Assembly: GCA_029982615.1 (NCBI GenBank) | Contig: JARRBK010000001.1 | Span: 48,227-112,226, forward strand | Length of the DNA: 64,000 nucleotides | Direction of reading: 5' to 3' | From: Tepidanaerobacteraceae bacterium | GTDB taxonomy: Bacteria > Bacillota > Thermosediminibacteria > Thermosediminibacterales > Tepidanaerobacteraceae | Shown here: positions 16,263 to 24,992 of the stretch, piece after piece | Position numbering within the stretch: position 1 is the stretch's first letter | Layout: each line of letters starts with the position of its first letter | Notes under the pieces: generated by a model | Seen by the model: only the letters and a program-made list of their open reading frames with translations | Told to the model about the DNA's origin: nothing | Databases searched by the model: none | Made by a program: the position numbers and the translations under genes

Positions 16263-17918
16263 TCAATCCCAGTATATGGTGGCGCCTCTGTGAGCCGACG
16301 TGGTGTTTTTCCTGTAAAGCTTCAGCCAGCCTGATGCCGGTTTCTCAAGTGGCTTCCATCCTTTTTTGCGCCGCTCAAATTCATCGTCAGTGACATTAAC
16401 TTGCAGGATGCGTTTTTCAATGTCGATTTCAATAATATCTCCGTTCTGAATAAATGCAATGTTGCCGCCTTCATAAGCCTCAGGCGAAACGTGGCCGATG
16501 GCAAGGCCGCCTGTGGCTCCGGAGAAGCGCCCATCCGAAACAAGAGCTATCTTGGTGCCCAGGCCCTTGCCAAGCACCGCAGCCATGAATGTTTCCATGT
16601 GAGGCATTCCCGGCGAACCTTTCGGCCCTTCATAGCGGATAACCACCACATCGCCCGCGACAATTTCATCCCGGAGTATTGCATTCCACGCGTCGTCCTG
16701 GGAGTCGTATACCTTTGCGGGACCTTTAAATTTCCAGGCTTCTTTTTCCACGGCAGAGAACTTGACAATGGCGCTATCTGTGGCAATATTGCCGGACAGA
16801 ACGGCTAATCCCCCCTGCTCGTGAATGGGGTCTGTCACCGGCCGGATCACTTGTTTGTTTTTATTGGATGAAAGCGCAATTTTGTCAGCCAAACTGCCGA
16901 ACATACCCTTTGCTTCTGTATTGATTTTACCCGCTGCCGCCAGTTCGCGCACAACGGCGCCAAGGCCGCCAGCAGCGGAGAAATCAGCCATGGTGTAGGA
17001 TGGGTGGTTGGGGTAAATGGTGCTGATGACAGGGACCTCGCGGCTTATCTTGTCGAACAATTCAGGCGTAATATCGTATCCCGCCTGCTTCGCCATGGCA
17101 GGAATATGCAGGATGGAATTGGTGGAACCCCCTGTGGCCATCATATAACGGACTACGTTTTCGAAATTCTCCCATTTTATGACATCAAGAGGCCGTATCT
17201 CTTTTTTCACCAGTTCCACGATCTTTCTGGCAGCAAGAAGCCCCATCTCATACCATTCCCGCGTTTGGGACCTGACGCTGGCATTGCCGTGGGGCGATAA
17301 GCCGAGAATCTCAGCAGCTGCGCACATTGTATTTGCCGTACCCATAAACGGGCATGCGCCGGGTGTGGGACATGCCTTGCGCACAATGTCTTTATAGTCT
17401 TCCGCTGTAATATCGCCGGCTATATAGGCCGCATAGGCCTGTTTGGTATGTGTGAGCGTAATCATTTTTCCCTTGTGTTCTCCGGGAGCCATAAAGCCGC
17501 CCGTAAACATCACTGTAGGAATGTTAACGCGAAGGGCGCCCATAATCATGCCTGGCACCACTTTATCGCAGCTGCCCAACAAAATCATGCCCTCGAGCAT
17601 GTTCAGCTCCGCCACTGTCTCCACCTCGGTCGAAACCATATCCCGGGCAGGAAGTGTATATCGGTCGCCGGGGGTGTTGGAACATATCCCGTCACATATG
17701 CCTGAAACGGGCAGCTCAAGAGCCAAGCAGCCACCGGCATAAATCTCCTTTTTAATGGCTTCCACCACATCTTTAAAGGGAAAATGTCCCGGATTCATTT
17801 CATTCCATGAATTTATAACGCCTATAATCGGCCTTTTTGCATCTTCTTCAGAAATACCCATGGCATAAAGAAGGGCATTCCTGTGATCAAGGGATTCTTC
17901 ATTCCATTGGCGAATCAT
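16263..17918 (-). CDS. IlvD/Edd-family dehydratase (dihydroxy-acid or sugar-acid dehydratase)
   Basis: The 551 residues are typical of the family, which removes water from 2,3-dihydroxy acids or aldonates to give 2-keto-3-deoxy acids. Visible are [10 protein letters not shown] near 36-45, [10 protein letters not shown] (C117), and [16 protein letters not shown] (C183, C189), where the usual CPTCG has Pro for the second Cys. The iron-sulfur ligands C117 and C189 are kept. No branched-chain amino-acid genes are near, while KDG kinase and KDPG aldolase genes lie just upstream. A sugar-acid dehydratase making KDG is therefore favoured over valine and isoleucine synthesis. A GGAGG site precedes the ATG. 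Confidence 0.85.
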   Translation of the reverse strand: MIRQWNEESLDHRNALLYAMGISEEDAKRPIIGVINSWNEMNPGHFPFKDVVEAIKKEIYAGGCLALELPVSGICDGICSNTPGDRYTLPARDMVSTEVETVAELNMLEGMILLGSCDKVVPGMIMGALRVNIPTVMFTGGFMAPGEHKGKMITLTHTKQAYAAYIAGDITAEDYKDIVRKACPTPGACPFMGTANTMCAAAEILGLSPHGNASVRSQTREWYEMGLLAARKIVELVKKEIRPLDVIKWENFENVVRYMMATGGSTNSILHIPAMAKQAGYDITPELFDKISREVPVISTIYPNHPSYTMADFSAAGGLGAVVRELAAAGKINTEAKGMFGSLADKIALSSNKNKQVIRPVTDPIHEQGGLAVLSGNIATDSAIVKFSAVEKEAWKFKGPAKVYDSQDDAWNAILRDEIVAGDVVVIRYEGPKGSPGMPHMETFMAAVLGKGLGTKIALVSDGRFSGATGGLAIGHVSPEAYEGGNIAFIQNGDIIEIDIEKRILQVNVTDDEFERRKKGWKPLEKPASGWLKLYRKNTTSAHRGATIYWD

Positions 17919-17977
17919 ATTAAAGCCTCCAAATCTTCTAACTATTATTGAGAAAAATAACCTCAGCCGTCATGATA

Positions 17978-18340
17978 TTATATCTGCAAAAGGTGCACGG
18001 CAAACCCCGCAATTTCCTTTTTTAAATATATGACAATGAGGTTGCCTTCGCTGTCATATTTCTTGGACTCGGGATCAAATTCCAATCCCAGGCTCTCAAG
18101 ATATTCCCGTGCCCTGTGAATATCTTTAGTAGAAATTGCGATATGGCCGCATCTTCCTCTTCCCGCACCCTTCATAATTTCTATGGAAGACCCTGAAAAG
18201 ATGGAATCTTTGCCCTCTTTTGCAGACAGGCCGAAAACATCAGAAAAAAATCCGGCTGCTCTTCTCGCATTTTCTTCATCAATACAGTTGATGCCGAAAT
18301 GTATAACTTCAAAACCCAATTCCTCTTTAATATCGCTCAT
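17978..18340 (-). CDS. VOC-family (glyoxalase-like) protein
   Basis: From ATG 18340 the protein has 120 residues with one vicinal-oxygen-chelate unit: strands EVIHFGINCIDEENARRAAGF and GHIAISTKDIHRAREYLESLG, and a Glu/His pattern that could bind one metal. The open frame begins 19 codons earlier, but the ATG at 18340 has a GGGGAG site 6 bases upstream. It overlaps a possible 59-codon leader ORF by ATGA. As the first recognised gene of the enzyme operon it may isomerise or epimerise a sugar-acid intermediate. Binding or detoxification roles are also possible. Confidence 0.8.
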   Translation of the reverse strand: MSDIKEELGFEVIHFGINCIDEENARRAAGFFSDVFGLSAKEGKDSIFSGSSIEIMKGAGRGRCGHIAISTKDIHRAREYLESLGLEFDPESKKYDSEGNLIVIYLKKEIAGFAVHLLQI

Positions 18341-18516
18341 ATGCTTCTCCCCTGTCTCAATACCGGCAATATGACCTTTTCCGACTTCAATCCACACACC
18401 TTCTTAGTGGCTATATGGATGGCAAATATCAGTTTTTTTTTGACATTCTTGCACTCCTCCCCCAGGCGCACTTCGTCAATCTCAGCGCTGCAGTTCTTTG
18501 CAGTTTTAGAGCTCAT
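18337..18516 (-). CDS. Possible 59-residue leader protein, unidentified
   Basis: On the minus strand an ATG at 18516 opens a 59-codon frame that ends in TGA overlapping the VOC start as ATGA, the geometry of translational coupling. The protein is Lys-rich with three Cys (MSSKTAKNCSAEIDEVRL at the start) and matches no family I know. It would be the first frame on the mRNA from the promoter at about 18.6 kb. There is no good ribosome site before the ATG, so it may be a chance frame in a 5-prime leader. Confidence 0.3.
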   Translation of the reverse strand: MSSKTAKNCSAEIDEVRLGEECKNVKKKLIFAIHIATKKVCGLKSEKVILPVLRQGRSI

Positions 18517-18576
18517 TACATAATATTTGCGCCCTTTTTTTCTTCCTTCTGTCCGATAAATGAAATTGTTTGTAAT

Positions 18577-18622
18577 ATCGTTTGTGCAATCGTTATCATA
18601 TTACCTTATAATTTTATTTCGA
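18577..18622 (-). promoter_or_regulatory. Promoter with overlapping operator for the enzyme operon
   Basis: On the minus strand -35 TCGAAA (18617-18622), a 16-bp spacer and -10 TATGAT (18595-18600) are followed at once by operator core 18577-18594, identical to that at 10281-10298. The whole 42 bp 18561-18602 match the LacI-gene promoter with one difference. It would drive VOC, dehydratase, OYE-type, zinc dehydrogenase, SDR, cupin and flavoprotein genes. Confidence 0.65.
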
Positions 18623-18674
18623 TGTAAATTTTAAAATTCCTGCTTAATCTTAAAATTTTTTTAACATAAAAATT

Positions 18675-18710
18675 AAAAAAGCCTTTACACATACCGTAGT
18701 AAAAAGGCTT
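18675..18710 (-). terminator. Rho-independent terminator behind the PIN remnant
   Basis: Arms AAGCCTTT (18679-18686) and AAAGGCTT (18703-18710) enclose a 16-base loop. On the minus strand the stem is followed by TTTTAATTTTT. It isolates the enzyme-operon promoter from transcription coming from upstream. Confidence 0.6.
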
Positions 18711-18761
18711 AAGTCTATGAGGAGCTATAAAATTTCAACGTTTCCGCAAGCGTTTCTTTTT

Positions 18762-18957
18762 TTTACTCCGGATAGGGTTTAAACCCCATCTGCGCAAAAT
18801 GTTTATCATAAGTAAAAGCGGACTCACAGCTGTGCTTTTTCATAGCTGTAAACTTGGTGCAATCCGTAAAGCTAAAGGTTTTATCATGGTATTTTTTAGC
18901 CAGCATCCAGGCTTCTTCTTCATCATTTTCATCTATTCTTAAAAAAAAGAAGGCTTA
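18762..18957 (-). pseudogene. C-terminal remnant of a PIN-domain (VapC-like) toxin
   Basis: A minus-strand frame encodes about 64 residues up to TAA 18762-18764. It contains the typical C-terminal part of a PIN nuclease: a WMLAKKYHDKTFSFTDCTKF segment carrying the late acidic residue (TDC) and SAFTYDKHFAQMGF. A stop codon lies just upstream, and there is neither an N-terminal half with the first catalytic Asp nor an antitoxin gene. It begins inside the terminator of the KDG kinase operon. It is a decayed toxin-antitoxin remnant. Confidence 0.7.
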
Positions 18958-18968
18958 TGCAGCCTTCT
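18941..18968 (-). terminator. Rho-independent terminator of the KDG kinase/aldolase operon
   Basis: A perfect 8-bp stem AGAAGGCT (18948-18955) and AGCCTTCT (18961-18968) with loop TATGC is followed on the minus strand by a T run (18941-18947). It lies 28 bp after the kinase stop. Confidence 0.85.
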
Positions 18969-18996
18969 CTGTTTATGCTTTCGCCTTGTTTACCCT

Positions 18997-20022
18997 TTAC
19001 CTCTGCACTCTGCCGGAAGCATCGCCTTTGGCGAGGGTCTGAACTTCCTTCAGAGTCACGTGGTTGAAGTCGCCGACGATGGAGTGCTTCAGGCACGATG
19101 CCGCTACGGCAAATTCCACGGCGTCCTGGGGGGAATAGCCGTTCACCAGAGCATAGATTAATCCGCCGCCGAAAGAGTCTCCGCCGCCTACGCGGTCCAC
19201 TATATGAATCTTATACTTTCTGGACTTATAATATTCCTTGCCATCGTAATAAAGGGCGGACCAGCCGTTGTCAAAGGCTGAGTAACTTTCCCGGAGTGTT
19301 ATGGCCACGCCTTTCAGAGAGAATTTTTCGGAAAGCTGCCTTGCCACATCCCTGTAGCCTTCCTCGCTGAGCTCACCTTTTGTAACATCCGAAGTCCCGG
19401 CTTTTATGCCGAATACTTTTTCCGCGTCCTCTTCATTGCCGATGGCCACGTCCACATATTCCATCAGGCCTGTCATAACTCTGCACGCTTTTTCGGTAGA
19501 CCACAGCTTTTTTCTGTAGTTTAGGTCGCAGCTCACGGTGACTCCCAGCTTCTTGGCGGTTTTAACCGCATCAAGGCATGCCTGGGCGGTGTTGTCCCCC
19601 AGTGCAGGGGTTATGCCTGTGAAGTGAAACCACTTTGCACCTTCAAGAATCTTTTCCCAGTCAAAATCTTCGGGGCTTGATTCGGAAATGGAAGAATGGG
19701 CTCTATCATATACCACCAGCGACGGCCTCTGGGAGGCGCCGATTTCATTGAAGTAGATGCCCAGCCTATCCCCGCCCTTCACCACAAAATCAGTATGCAC
19801 TCCGTAGCGGCGAAGGTGGTTAATGGCCGACTGCCCAATGGGATTGTCCGGCACCTTTGTGACAAAGTACGCATCCTCACCGTAATTCGCCAGGGATACC
19901 GCAACGTTTGCCTCTCCGCCGCCATAAGTTACATCAAAAGAGTCTGCCTGCACGAACCTGAGATAGTTGGGCGGCGTAAGCCGCAGCATGATTTCGCCAA
20001 AAGTGACTATTTTGTTGGGCAT
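18997..20022 (-). CDS. kdgK: PfkB-family sugar kinase, probable 2-keto-3-deoxygluconate kinase
   Basis: The 341 residues are of PfkB/ribokinase type. The N-terminal substrate part is TFGEIMLRLTPPNYLRFVQAD with GGGEANVAVSLANYG, and the C-terminal anion hole and catalytic-base region is VDRVGGGDSFGGGLIYAL, whose Asp is the base. The opening is characteristic of KDG kinases, which phosphorylate KDG to KDPG with ATP. Its partner, the KDPG aldolase, lies 116 bp upstream on the same strand. It is cytoplasmic. The terminator at 18941-18968 closes the operon. Confidence 0.9.
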   Translation of the reverse strand: MPNKIVTFGEIMLRLTPPNYLRFVQADSFDVTYGGGEANVAVSLANYGEDAYFVTKVPDNPIGQSAINHLRRYGVHTDFVVKGGDRLGIYFNEIGASQRPSLVVYDRAHSSISESSPEDFDWEKILEGAKWFHFTGITPALGDNTAQACLDAVKTAKKLGVTVSCDLNYRKKLWSTEKACRVMTGLMEYVDVAIGNEEDAEKVFGIKAGTSDVTKGELSEEGYRDVARQLSEKFSLKGVAITLRESYSAFDNGWSALYYDGKEYYKSRKYKIHIVDRVGGGDSFGGGLIYALVNGYSPQDAVEFAVAASCLKHSIVGDFNHVTLKEVQTLAKGDASGRVQR

Positions 20023-20138
20023 ATAACCACTCTCCTGTTCTTAATAATTTAATAATGTAATCCAGATTGAATTTCCAGGAATTTGCTTGGGCAAATCCTG
20101 CTGAAACCAACCTGCTATCTCGATTTTCGAACCTCGAA

Positions 20139-20780
20139 TTAATTGCGCGCCGCCTTCACGGCTTCCACAAATTTTTTCGCAGTAACCTCCACTTCTGCGT
20201 AATTACCCTTCTTTGCCCCTTTTGTGAGCTCTCCTCCGACGCCTACGGCCACGCATCCAGCCTTTATCCACTCGCCCACATTTTCAAGGCTCACGCCGCC
20301 AGTGGGGATGATGGGAGCATAGGGAAGCGGCCCCAGGATGGCTTTGACCATCGAAGGCCCAAAGGCGCTGCCGGGGAACAGCTTTACAAAATCGGCTCCA
20401 GATTCCATGACTTCCACCACTTCTTTTATGGACATGGCCCCCGGCATGGTAACTTTCTGATACCTGTTGCACAGTTTCACCATTTCTGGGTTAAAGTACG
20501 GGCTTACGAAAAACTCCGCTCCCGCCAGCATGGCAGCCCTGGCGGTTTCCGGATCCAGCACCGTCCCCGCTCCTATCAGGATTTCTCCGCCGGGGTAGGC
20601 TTTTTTTAGCTCGCGAATCACATCTATGGCTCCGGGCACCGTCATGGTTATCTCGATGGCCTCCACTCCTCCGGCTTTTACGGCTTCCGCTATTTTCAAA
20701 GCCTGTTCGGGAGAGTCGGCCCTGACCACGGCAACAATGCCGCAGTCCATGATGCGCTGCATGACTTTTAACTTGTTCAT
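20139..20780 (-). CDS. kdgA: Bifunctional KHG/KDPG aldolase
   Basis: The 213 residues match the family length. The Schiff-base lysine lies in DFVKLFPGSAFG (about residue 133), the general-base Glu in EAIEITMTVPGA (about 43), and the phosphate loop is PTGGVSLENVGEW. It cleaves 2-keto-3-deoxy-6-phosphogluconate to pyruvate and glyceraldehyde-3-phosphate, completing the KDG route with the kinase downstream. A palindrome resembling KdgR/IclR sites lies 25 bp before its start. Confidence 0.93.
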   Translation of the reverse strand: MNKLKVMQRIMDCGIVAVVRADSPEQALKIAEAVKAGGVEAIEITMTVPGAIDVIRELKKAYPGGEILIGAGTVLDPETARAAMLAGAEFFVSPYFNPEMVKLCNRYQKVTMPGAMSIKEVVEVMESGADFVKLFPGSAFGPSMVKAILGPLPYAPIIPTGGVSLENVGEWIKAGCVAVGVGGELTKGAKKGNYAEVEVTAKKFVEAVKAARN

Positions 20781-20804
20781 AAAAATCCTCCCTGTTTCAT
20801 ATTA

Positions 20805-20819
20805 TGATACAATGTTTCA
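20805..20819. promoter_or_regulatory. Palindrome upstream of kdgA, candidate IclR/KdgR-type operator
   Basis: TGATACAATGTTTCA is a 15-bp palindrome with only one mismatched pair, close to the GAAAC...GTTTC pattern bound by KdgR-type IclR proteins. It is centred about 30 bp upstream of the kdgA ATG. The IclR-type gene at 1625-2392 is a possible partner. This link is an inference. Confidence 0.45.
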
Positions 20820-20939
20820 CAATCAATATATATATTCTACGCAAAAATAAATATTCCTCCCTCCTAGCCAACTATATTTATGTCTTTAATGTCTGAATTT
20901 ATTGATATTTAACCTTATTCTACATAAACAAAAATAAAG

Positions 20940-20962
20940 CACTGAATATACATAAATCAGTG
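20940..20962 (-). terminator. Weak terminator of the sigma-54 activator gene
   Basis: Stem CACTGA (20940-20945) and TCAGTG (20957-20962) with an 11-base loop is followed on the minus strand by CTTTATTTTTGT. It lies just after the activator stop at 20981. Confidence 0.5.
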
Positions 20963-20980
20963 TGGAAATAAAACTCTGCA

Positions 20981-22972
20981 CTAATATTTTATATTGTATT
21001 TTTTTATCTTTTTGTATAACGTTGCCCTGGTGATTCCCAGAACTGCCGCAGTTTTTGATATGTTATTGTTGCAATATTTCAGAGCATTTGCAATGGTAAA
21101 TTTCTCCGCATCACTAAGCGTTCCAATGGGGATTTCAGGCATATCCGAATCGAGCTCCTTTCCTGTTTGTGCATATTGACGGAATTTATCCGGCAGTTCT
21201 TTTATTGTTATCCTGTTGCCCGAAACATTGCTCAAGGCAAACAGAACAGCGTTTTCCAGCTCCCTCACATTCCCTGGCCAGTCATGCATCATCAATACTT
21301 TAACGACTTCAGGAGACACTTTTATGTTTTCACTACCGATTAAATTCATGCTGTGTTTTTTTATAAAGTGGTAAAAAAGCTTCTCTATATCTTCTTTTCT
21401 GTCTCTCAAAGGTGGAATGGCAATAGTCATTGCCATCAACCTGTAGTACAAGTCAGAACGGAAACGGCCGGCTCTTACTTCTTCGGATAAATCCTTATTG
21501 GTAGCAGATATAATGCGCACATCCAACGGAATGGGCTTAGAACCCCCTATCCTCACTACAGTTTTCTCCTGCAGGACCCTCAGCAGGTTAGACTGCAAGT
21601 CCAGCGGCATATCGCCGATTTCGTCAAGAAAAATGGTGCCTCCCTGGGCCAGTTCGAATTTGCCGGGATTACCTGTTTTTTTAGCTCCTGTAAACGCCCC
21701 TTCTTCGTAGCCGAAAAGCTCGCTCTGTACAAGGTCTTTCGATAGGGCTGCACAGTTAATTACGACAAAGGGCCCGTTTCTTCTATATCCGTAATTATGT
21801 ATCGACTGGGCAAGCAGTTCCTTGCCAGTCCCGCTTTCTCCGCTTATAAATAAGGCTATATCGTTGAAAGCAGCATTTTTAGCTGCTTTTACCACCTTTT
21901 CCATGGCACCGCTGCAATATATTATATCATCAAAAGTATATTTTGCTCTGTTATGTTCATCCTGATTTTTATGCAATTCTTTAAACGTACACATATAACC
22001 AGGGTCGTCCAAATCCGGCCCTTTCACTTTCATAAATCTGGCAAATACCGATTTTGCTTTTCCGGCATCCTCCAAAATTACCTCTTCCACATTGCCGTCA
22101 ATATGCCGGCGGTTTTTTATCCTGTAACGAGAATCCATCATTTTATAAATATTCTGTCCAATACACTTCCGCATCGGCGCCCCTAAAATTTCCCCCGCCG
22201 GTTTATTAATGTGGCTGACGGTTCCTCTGCCGTCGAAAATAACCAGTGGCTCCGCTATGTTGTCCACAGCTGACCTAAGAAAGTAATAGGATTTTTTGTA
22301 CAATCTGTGAAGATTTATGTATTTCAGCTCCATTTCTATCATCTTTGCCGTTGATACCACAAGGTCAAGGATAAGAGGATTGTGATTTTTTTCATTTGTA
22401 TTGCTCAAATTTATAACAGCTATTAAATTGCCGCTGCTGTCGAAAATCGGAGCAGAAGAGCAGCACCAGTTGTGCAAATCCTGAATATAATGCTCATACG
22501 ATATTACTCTTACTGGCTTTTTTTCTATTAGGCAAATGTTTCCAGCCGTTGTTCCTATGGCCTCTTCCGAGAATGATGCACCTGCGAATATGCCACAGGA
22601 CTCCGCAATATTGAACATTTTTTTATCGCCAAACATTTCCAGGGTTACTTCACTGATGCCTCCCAGCATAACGATAAATCCCATATCTTTAACCGATTCA
22701 TACAATTTCACCATGTAAGGCCTGGCGATTTCCAGAAGTTTTTTGTTCTCATTCTGTTCCAGGATGTCATACATATCATATACCTTTATATTCGCTTTGT
22801 TAATCTCCAGGGGGTTCACATTGTTTGCAAGGCATCTCTTCCACGAATTAGAAATACACGACCGCAAGATACCATCCTCAATAATATTTTTCGAAACAAG
22901 GGTATCCCATGCTTTTTCTAAAATTTTATTGTCGGTTTTACGGCCCATTTTTTCAGCTCTGTTCCTCTTCAA
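20981..22972 (-). CDS. Sigma-54-dependent transcriptional activator (AcoR-like)
   Basis: The 663 residues comprise an N-terminal GAF-like sensor (about 70-200), a PAS domain (about 215-310), a sigma-54 AAA+ domain with Walker A GESGTGKELLAQ (about 378) and the sigma-54 contact loop GAFTGA (about 427), and a C-terminal Fis helix-turn-helix (NISKTAAVLGITRATLYKKI). This matches AcoR/DhaR-type activators of alcohol or acetoin metabolism. The start is either TTG 22972 (AGGGGAT site) or ATG 22948. The nearest sigma-54 promoter is at 27018-27033, ahead of the operon containing an alcohol dehydrogenase, which is the probable target. Confidence 0.92.
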   Translation of the reverse strand: MKRNRAEKMGRKTDNKILEKAWDTLVSKNIIEDGILRSCISNSWKRCLANNVNPLEINKANIKVYDMYDILEQNENKKLLEIARPYMVKLYESVKDMGFIVMLGGISEVTLEMFGDKKMFNIAESCGIFAGASFSEEAIGTTAGNICLIEKKPVRVISYEHYIQDLHNWCCSSAPIFDSSGNLIAVINLSNTNEKNHNPLILDLVVSTAKMIEMELKYINLHRLYKKSYYFLRSAVDNIAEPLVIFDGRGTVSHINKPAGEILGAPMRKCIGQNIYKMMDSRYRIKNRRHIDGNVEEVILEDAGKAKSVFARFMKVKGPDLDDPGYMCTFKELHKNQDEHNRAKYTFDDIIYCSGAMEKVVKAAKNAAFNDIALFISGESGTGKELLAQSIHNYGYRRNGPFVVINCAALSKDLVQSELFGYEEGAFTGAKKTGNPGKFELAQGGTIFLDEIGDMPLDLQSNLLRVLQEKTVVRIGGSKPIPLDVRIISATNKDLSEEVRAGRFRSDLYYRLMAMTIAIPPLRDRKEDIEKLFYHFIKKHSMNLIGSENIKVSPEVVKVLMMHDWPGNVRELENAVLFALSNVSGNRITIKELPDKFRQYAQTGKELDSDMPEIPIGTLSDAEKFTIANALKYCNNNISKTAAVLGITRATLYKKIKKYNIKY

Positions 22973-23153
22973 TGTAAACCATCCCCTATGCCTGTAATTT
23001 ATATTCTTATGTTATAAATATTACAACATTTTGCATTTATTTGTCAATATTGGCCTCACTTCCCCATGCTTTATTCCATATGGAAAATCTAAACCGTTTT
23101 ATTGACCCTTCATTAACATGCGTTTTATGTTGATGTTTTGATTATTTGGATTA

Positions 23154-23182
23154 ATAAAAAGGAAACTCCAAGCGGAGCCTCC
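23154..23182 (-). terminator. Rho-independent terminator of the sigma-54-driven operon
   Basis: On the minus strand GGAGGCTCC, loop GCTT, GGAGTTTCC form a 9-bp stem with two G-U pairs (plus coordinates 23161-23182), followed by TTTTTATTAA (23151-23160). It lies 40 bp after the stop at 23222. Confidence 0.8.
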
Positions 23183-23221
23183 TCAAACACTCATGCATTG
23201 ATTTCCTGGGTACCGGTCGTT

Positions 23222-23734
23222 TTACTCTTCATCTTCAAGCATCATCTCAGCAGCTAGGCGAGTTGCCTTAGCCACCACAGCAGCACATTTTTCTGCCCGA
23301 TCATGTATTGCAAAAAAATCCCTCGCATCTTTCTCGTTCAAAAAATCAAAGCTTCTCCCAAATATTTTTTTTTGTAATTCCGGACATAAAGTAGTTCCGA
23401 ACTCTCTTAGAAAAGCGTCCCTATATTCATGGAATTTTCTTACAGCCATTTTTCTCTCTCGTAAACCTTCTTTAGTAGTTTCTTCTGCCATAGCGGGGTT
23501 GAACTTCAATCCTACAGCCAATAGGCCACTGCAATAAGCGCCACAGGATCCGCTGCTGGCACCGGCTCCGCCAGCTAAAGACAGTGTTGCCGTGACCATT
23601 TCTTCAGGAATAAAATCAAAATAGGATTTCAAGCCGTACATTGTGCTCCGGGCACATATATCATCACGTTTTTGCGCTTCAACAGCATTTTTTTCAACCA
23701 TATCAAGTATTTCTTCTTTATTAAGCTTTGCCAT
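23222..23734 (-). CDS. C_GCAxxG_C_C family redox protein
   Basis: The 170 residues have the family core GGAGASSGSCGAYCSGLLA (about 56-74), with further cysteines at ICARS (27), TLCPEL (116) and EKCAAV (149). This is the conserved pattern of a family often found beside redox enzymes in anaerobes and suspected to bind metal or act as a redox partner. A GGGAGGGG site precedes the ATG. It is the last gene of the sigma-54-driven operon, 35 bp after the iron alcohol dehydrogenase. Its exact function is unknown. Confidence 0.75.
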   Translation of the reverse strand: MAKLNKEEILDMVEKNAVEAQKRDDICARSTMYGLKSYFDFIPEEMVTATLSLAGGAGASSGSCGAYCSGLLAVGLKFNPAMAEETTKEGLRERKMAVRKFHEYRDAFLREFGTTLCPELQKKIFGRSFDFLNEKDARDFFAIHDRAEKCAAVVAKATRLAAEMMLEDEE

Positions 23735-23769
23735 AATTTACCCCTCCCTTTTTTATTTATACATAATTA

Positions 23770-24921
23770 TCATAATACATAATTATCATACATTTTCTCC
23801 AGCATATCTGCAACTTCTTTTAAAGTTAATTTTTTCGGAATATAGTTGAAGCATGCATCATTGGTAACCTTATCTGCTAAATCCACCAGTTCGTTTTTGC
23901 TTATACCCAATTGAGAAAAGGATTTTATTCCCAAGTTTTTGATAAACTTTCGAATCTCCGCAGCGACTTTTTCTCCTGTTTCCTCCGGTGTCTCATTTTC
24001 ATTGAATGATATCCCCATGGCACTTCCTACGAGCTTTACTTTATCAGGCACAACTTTAGAAGCATATATCATTACTTCAGGCAGTGCCAGTGCGCAAACA
24101 TTGCCGTGTATCAAATGGAATGTAGCTCCTACTGCATGAGCAACAGCATGCCCAAGATGCACCAATGCATCATTGAAAGCAATTCCTGCGAAATTGCTCG
24201 CAATCATAAGGTTGCTTCTTGCCCTTATGTCGGAACCATCGGCAAAAGCGGCAGGAAGGTTTTTTACTATCCTTTTTATTGCATCATAAGCCAAGACTTC
24301 TGACCTTGGATTGGGATTACCTGTGGTCAGGGATTCTGCCGCATGGGCAAAAGCATCCATTCCAGTCATCACTGTATATTCAGGGTCAAGGGTTACTGTT
24401 AGTTCGGGGTCCAGTATGGCAAGGGTTGCATTTAAAAACACAGCCGTCTTAACGTGATTTTTTGTGTCGGTTATTACTGCTATGGTTGTGTTTTCGCTTC
24501 CTGTTCCCGCGGTGGTGGGAATCAATATAATGGGAACGCCTGGCTTGTAGTCCATGGAAGCATAGTATTGAGAAATGGGCAATGGATTATTTATCAATAC
24601 ATTTATGGCTTTAGCCGCATCCATAGGGCTTCCCCCGCCTACTGCCACGATCCCGTCGACTTTTTCGCTTCTGGCAAATTCTCCTCCTTCATTTACAATA
24701 TAATCGGGCGGGTCCTGGGGCACCTTGTCGAACACTGCATACCTGACTCCAGCAGCATCAAGGCTTTCCTTCACCTTGTCCACGATACCTGCTTTTGTAA
24801 CTCCATCATCAGTCACAATAAGAACTTTTTTGCAGCCAAATTCCGCAGCTTTTGGACCCGACATTTTCACCGAGCCAATTCCATATATGGTGGGGTTGGT
24901 TTGGGCATACGAGCTTATCAT
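23770..24921 (-). CDS. Iron-containing alcohol dehydrogenase
   Basis: The 383 residues have nucleotide motif AVGGGSPMDAAKA (about 93-105) and iron ligands D189, H193, H258 and H272 (GMDAFAHAAES, HAVAHAVGATFHLIHG). It is cytoplasmic and NAD-dependent, and converts alcohols and aldehydes. It differs clearly from the first iron dehydrogenase in this window, so the two are not a recent duplication. It lies between a large FMN/FAD reductase and a C_GCAxxG protein in an operon with a -24/-12 promoter. The AcoR-like activator nearby fits inducible alcohol or diol metabolism. A GGAGGTG site precedes the ATG. Confidence 0.92.
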   Translation of the reverse strand: MISSYAQTNPTIYGIGSVKMSGPKAAEFGCKKVLIVTDDGVTKAGIVDKVKESLDAAGVRYAVFDKVPQDPPDYIVNEGGEFARSEKVDGIVAVGGGSPMDAAKAINVLINNPLPISQYYASMDYKPGVPIILIPTTAGTGSENTTIAVITDTKNHVKTAVFLNATLAILDPELTVTLDPEYTVMTGMDAFAHAAESLTTGNPNPRSEVLAYDAIKRIVKNLPAAFADGSDIRARSNLMIASNFAGIAFNDALVHLGHAVAHAVGATFHLIHGNVCALALPEVMIYASKVVPDKVKLVGSAMGISFNENETPEETGEKVAAEIRKFIKNLGIKSFSQLGISKNELVDLADKVTNDACFNYIPKKLTLKEVADMLEKMYDNYVL

Positions 24922-24992
24922 TGAAAAGCACCTCCGCGCTAATTTTTATTTAATAAAAATCGGCTTTCGATTTCAGTGTCAATTACCAGAAA

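Noticed and set aside
382..24921. Recent duplication of the two iron alcohol dehydrogenases
   Set aside because: They share only the family motifs and differ widely elsewhere, so they are distant paralogues.
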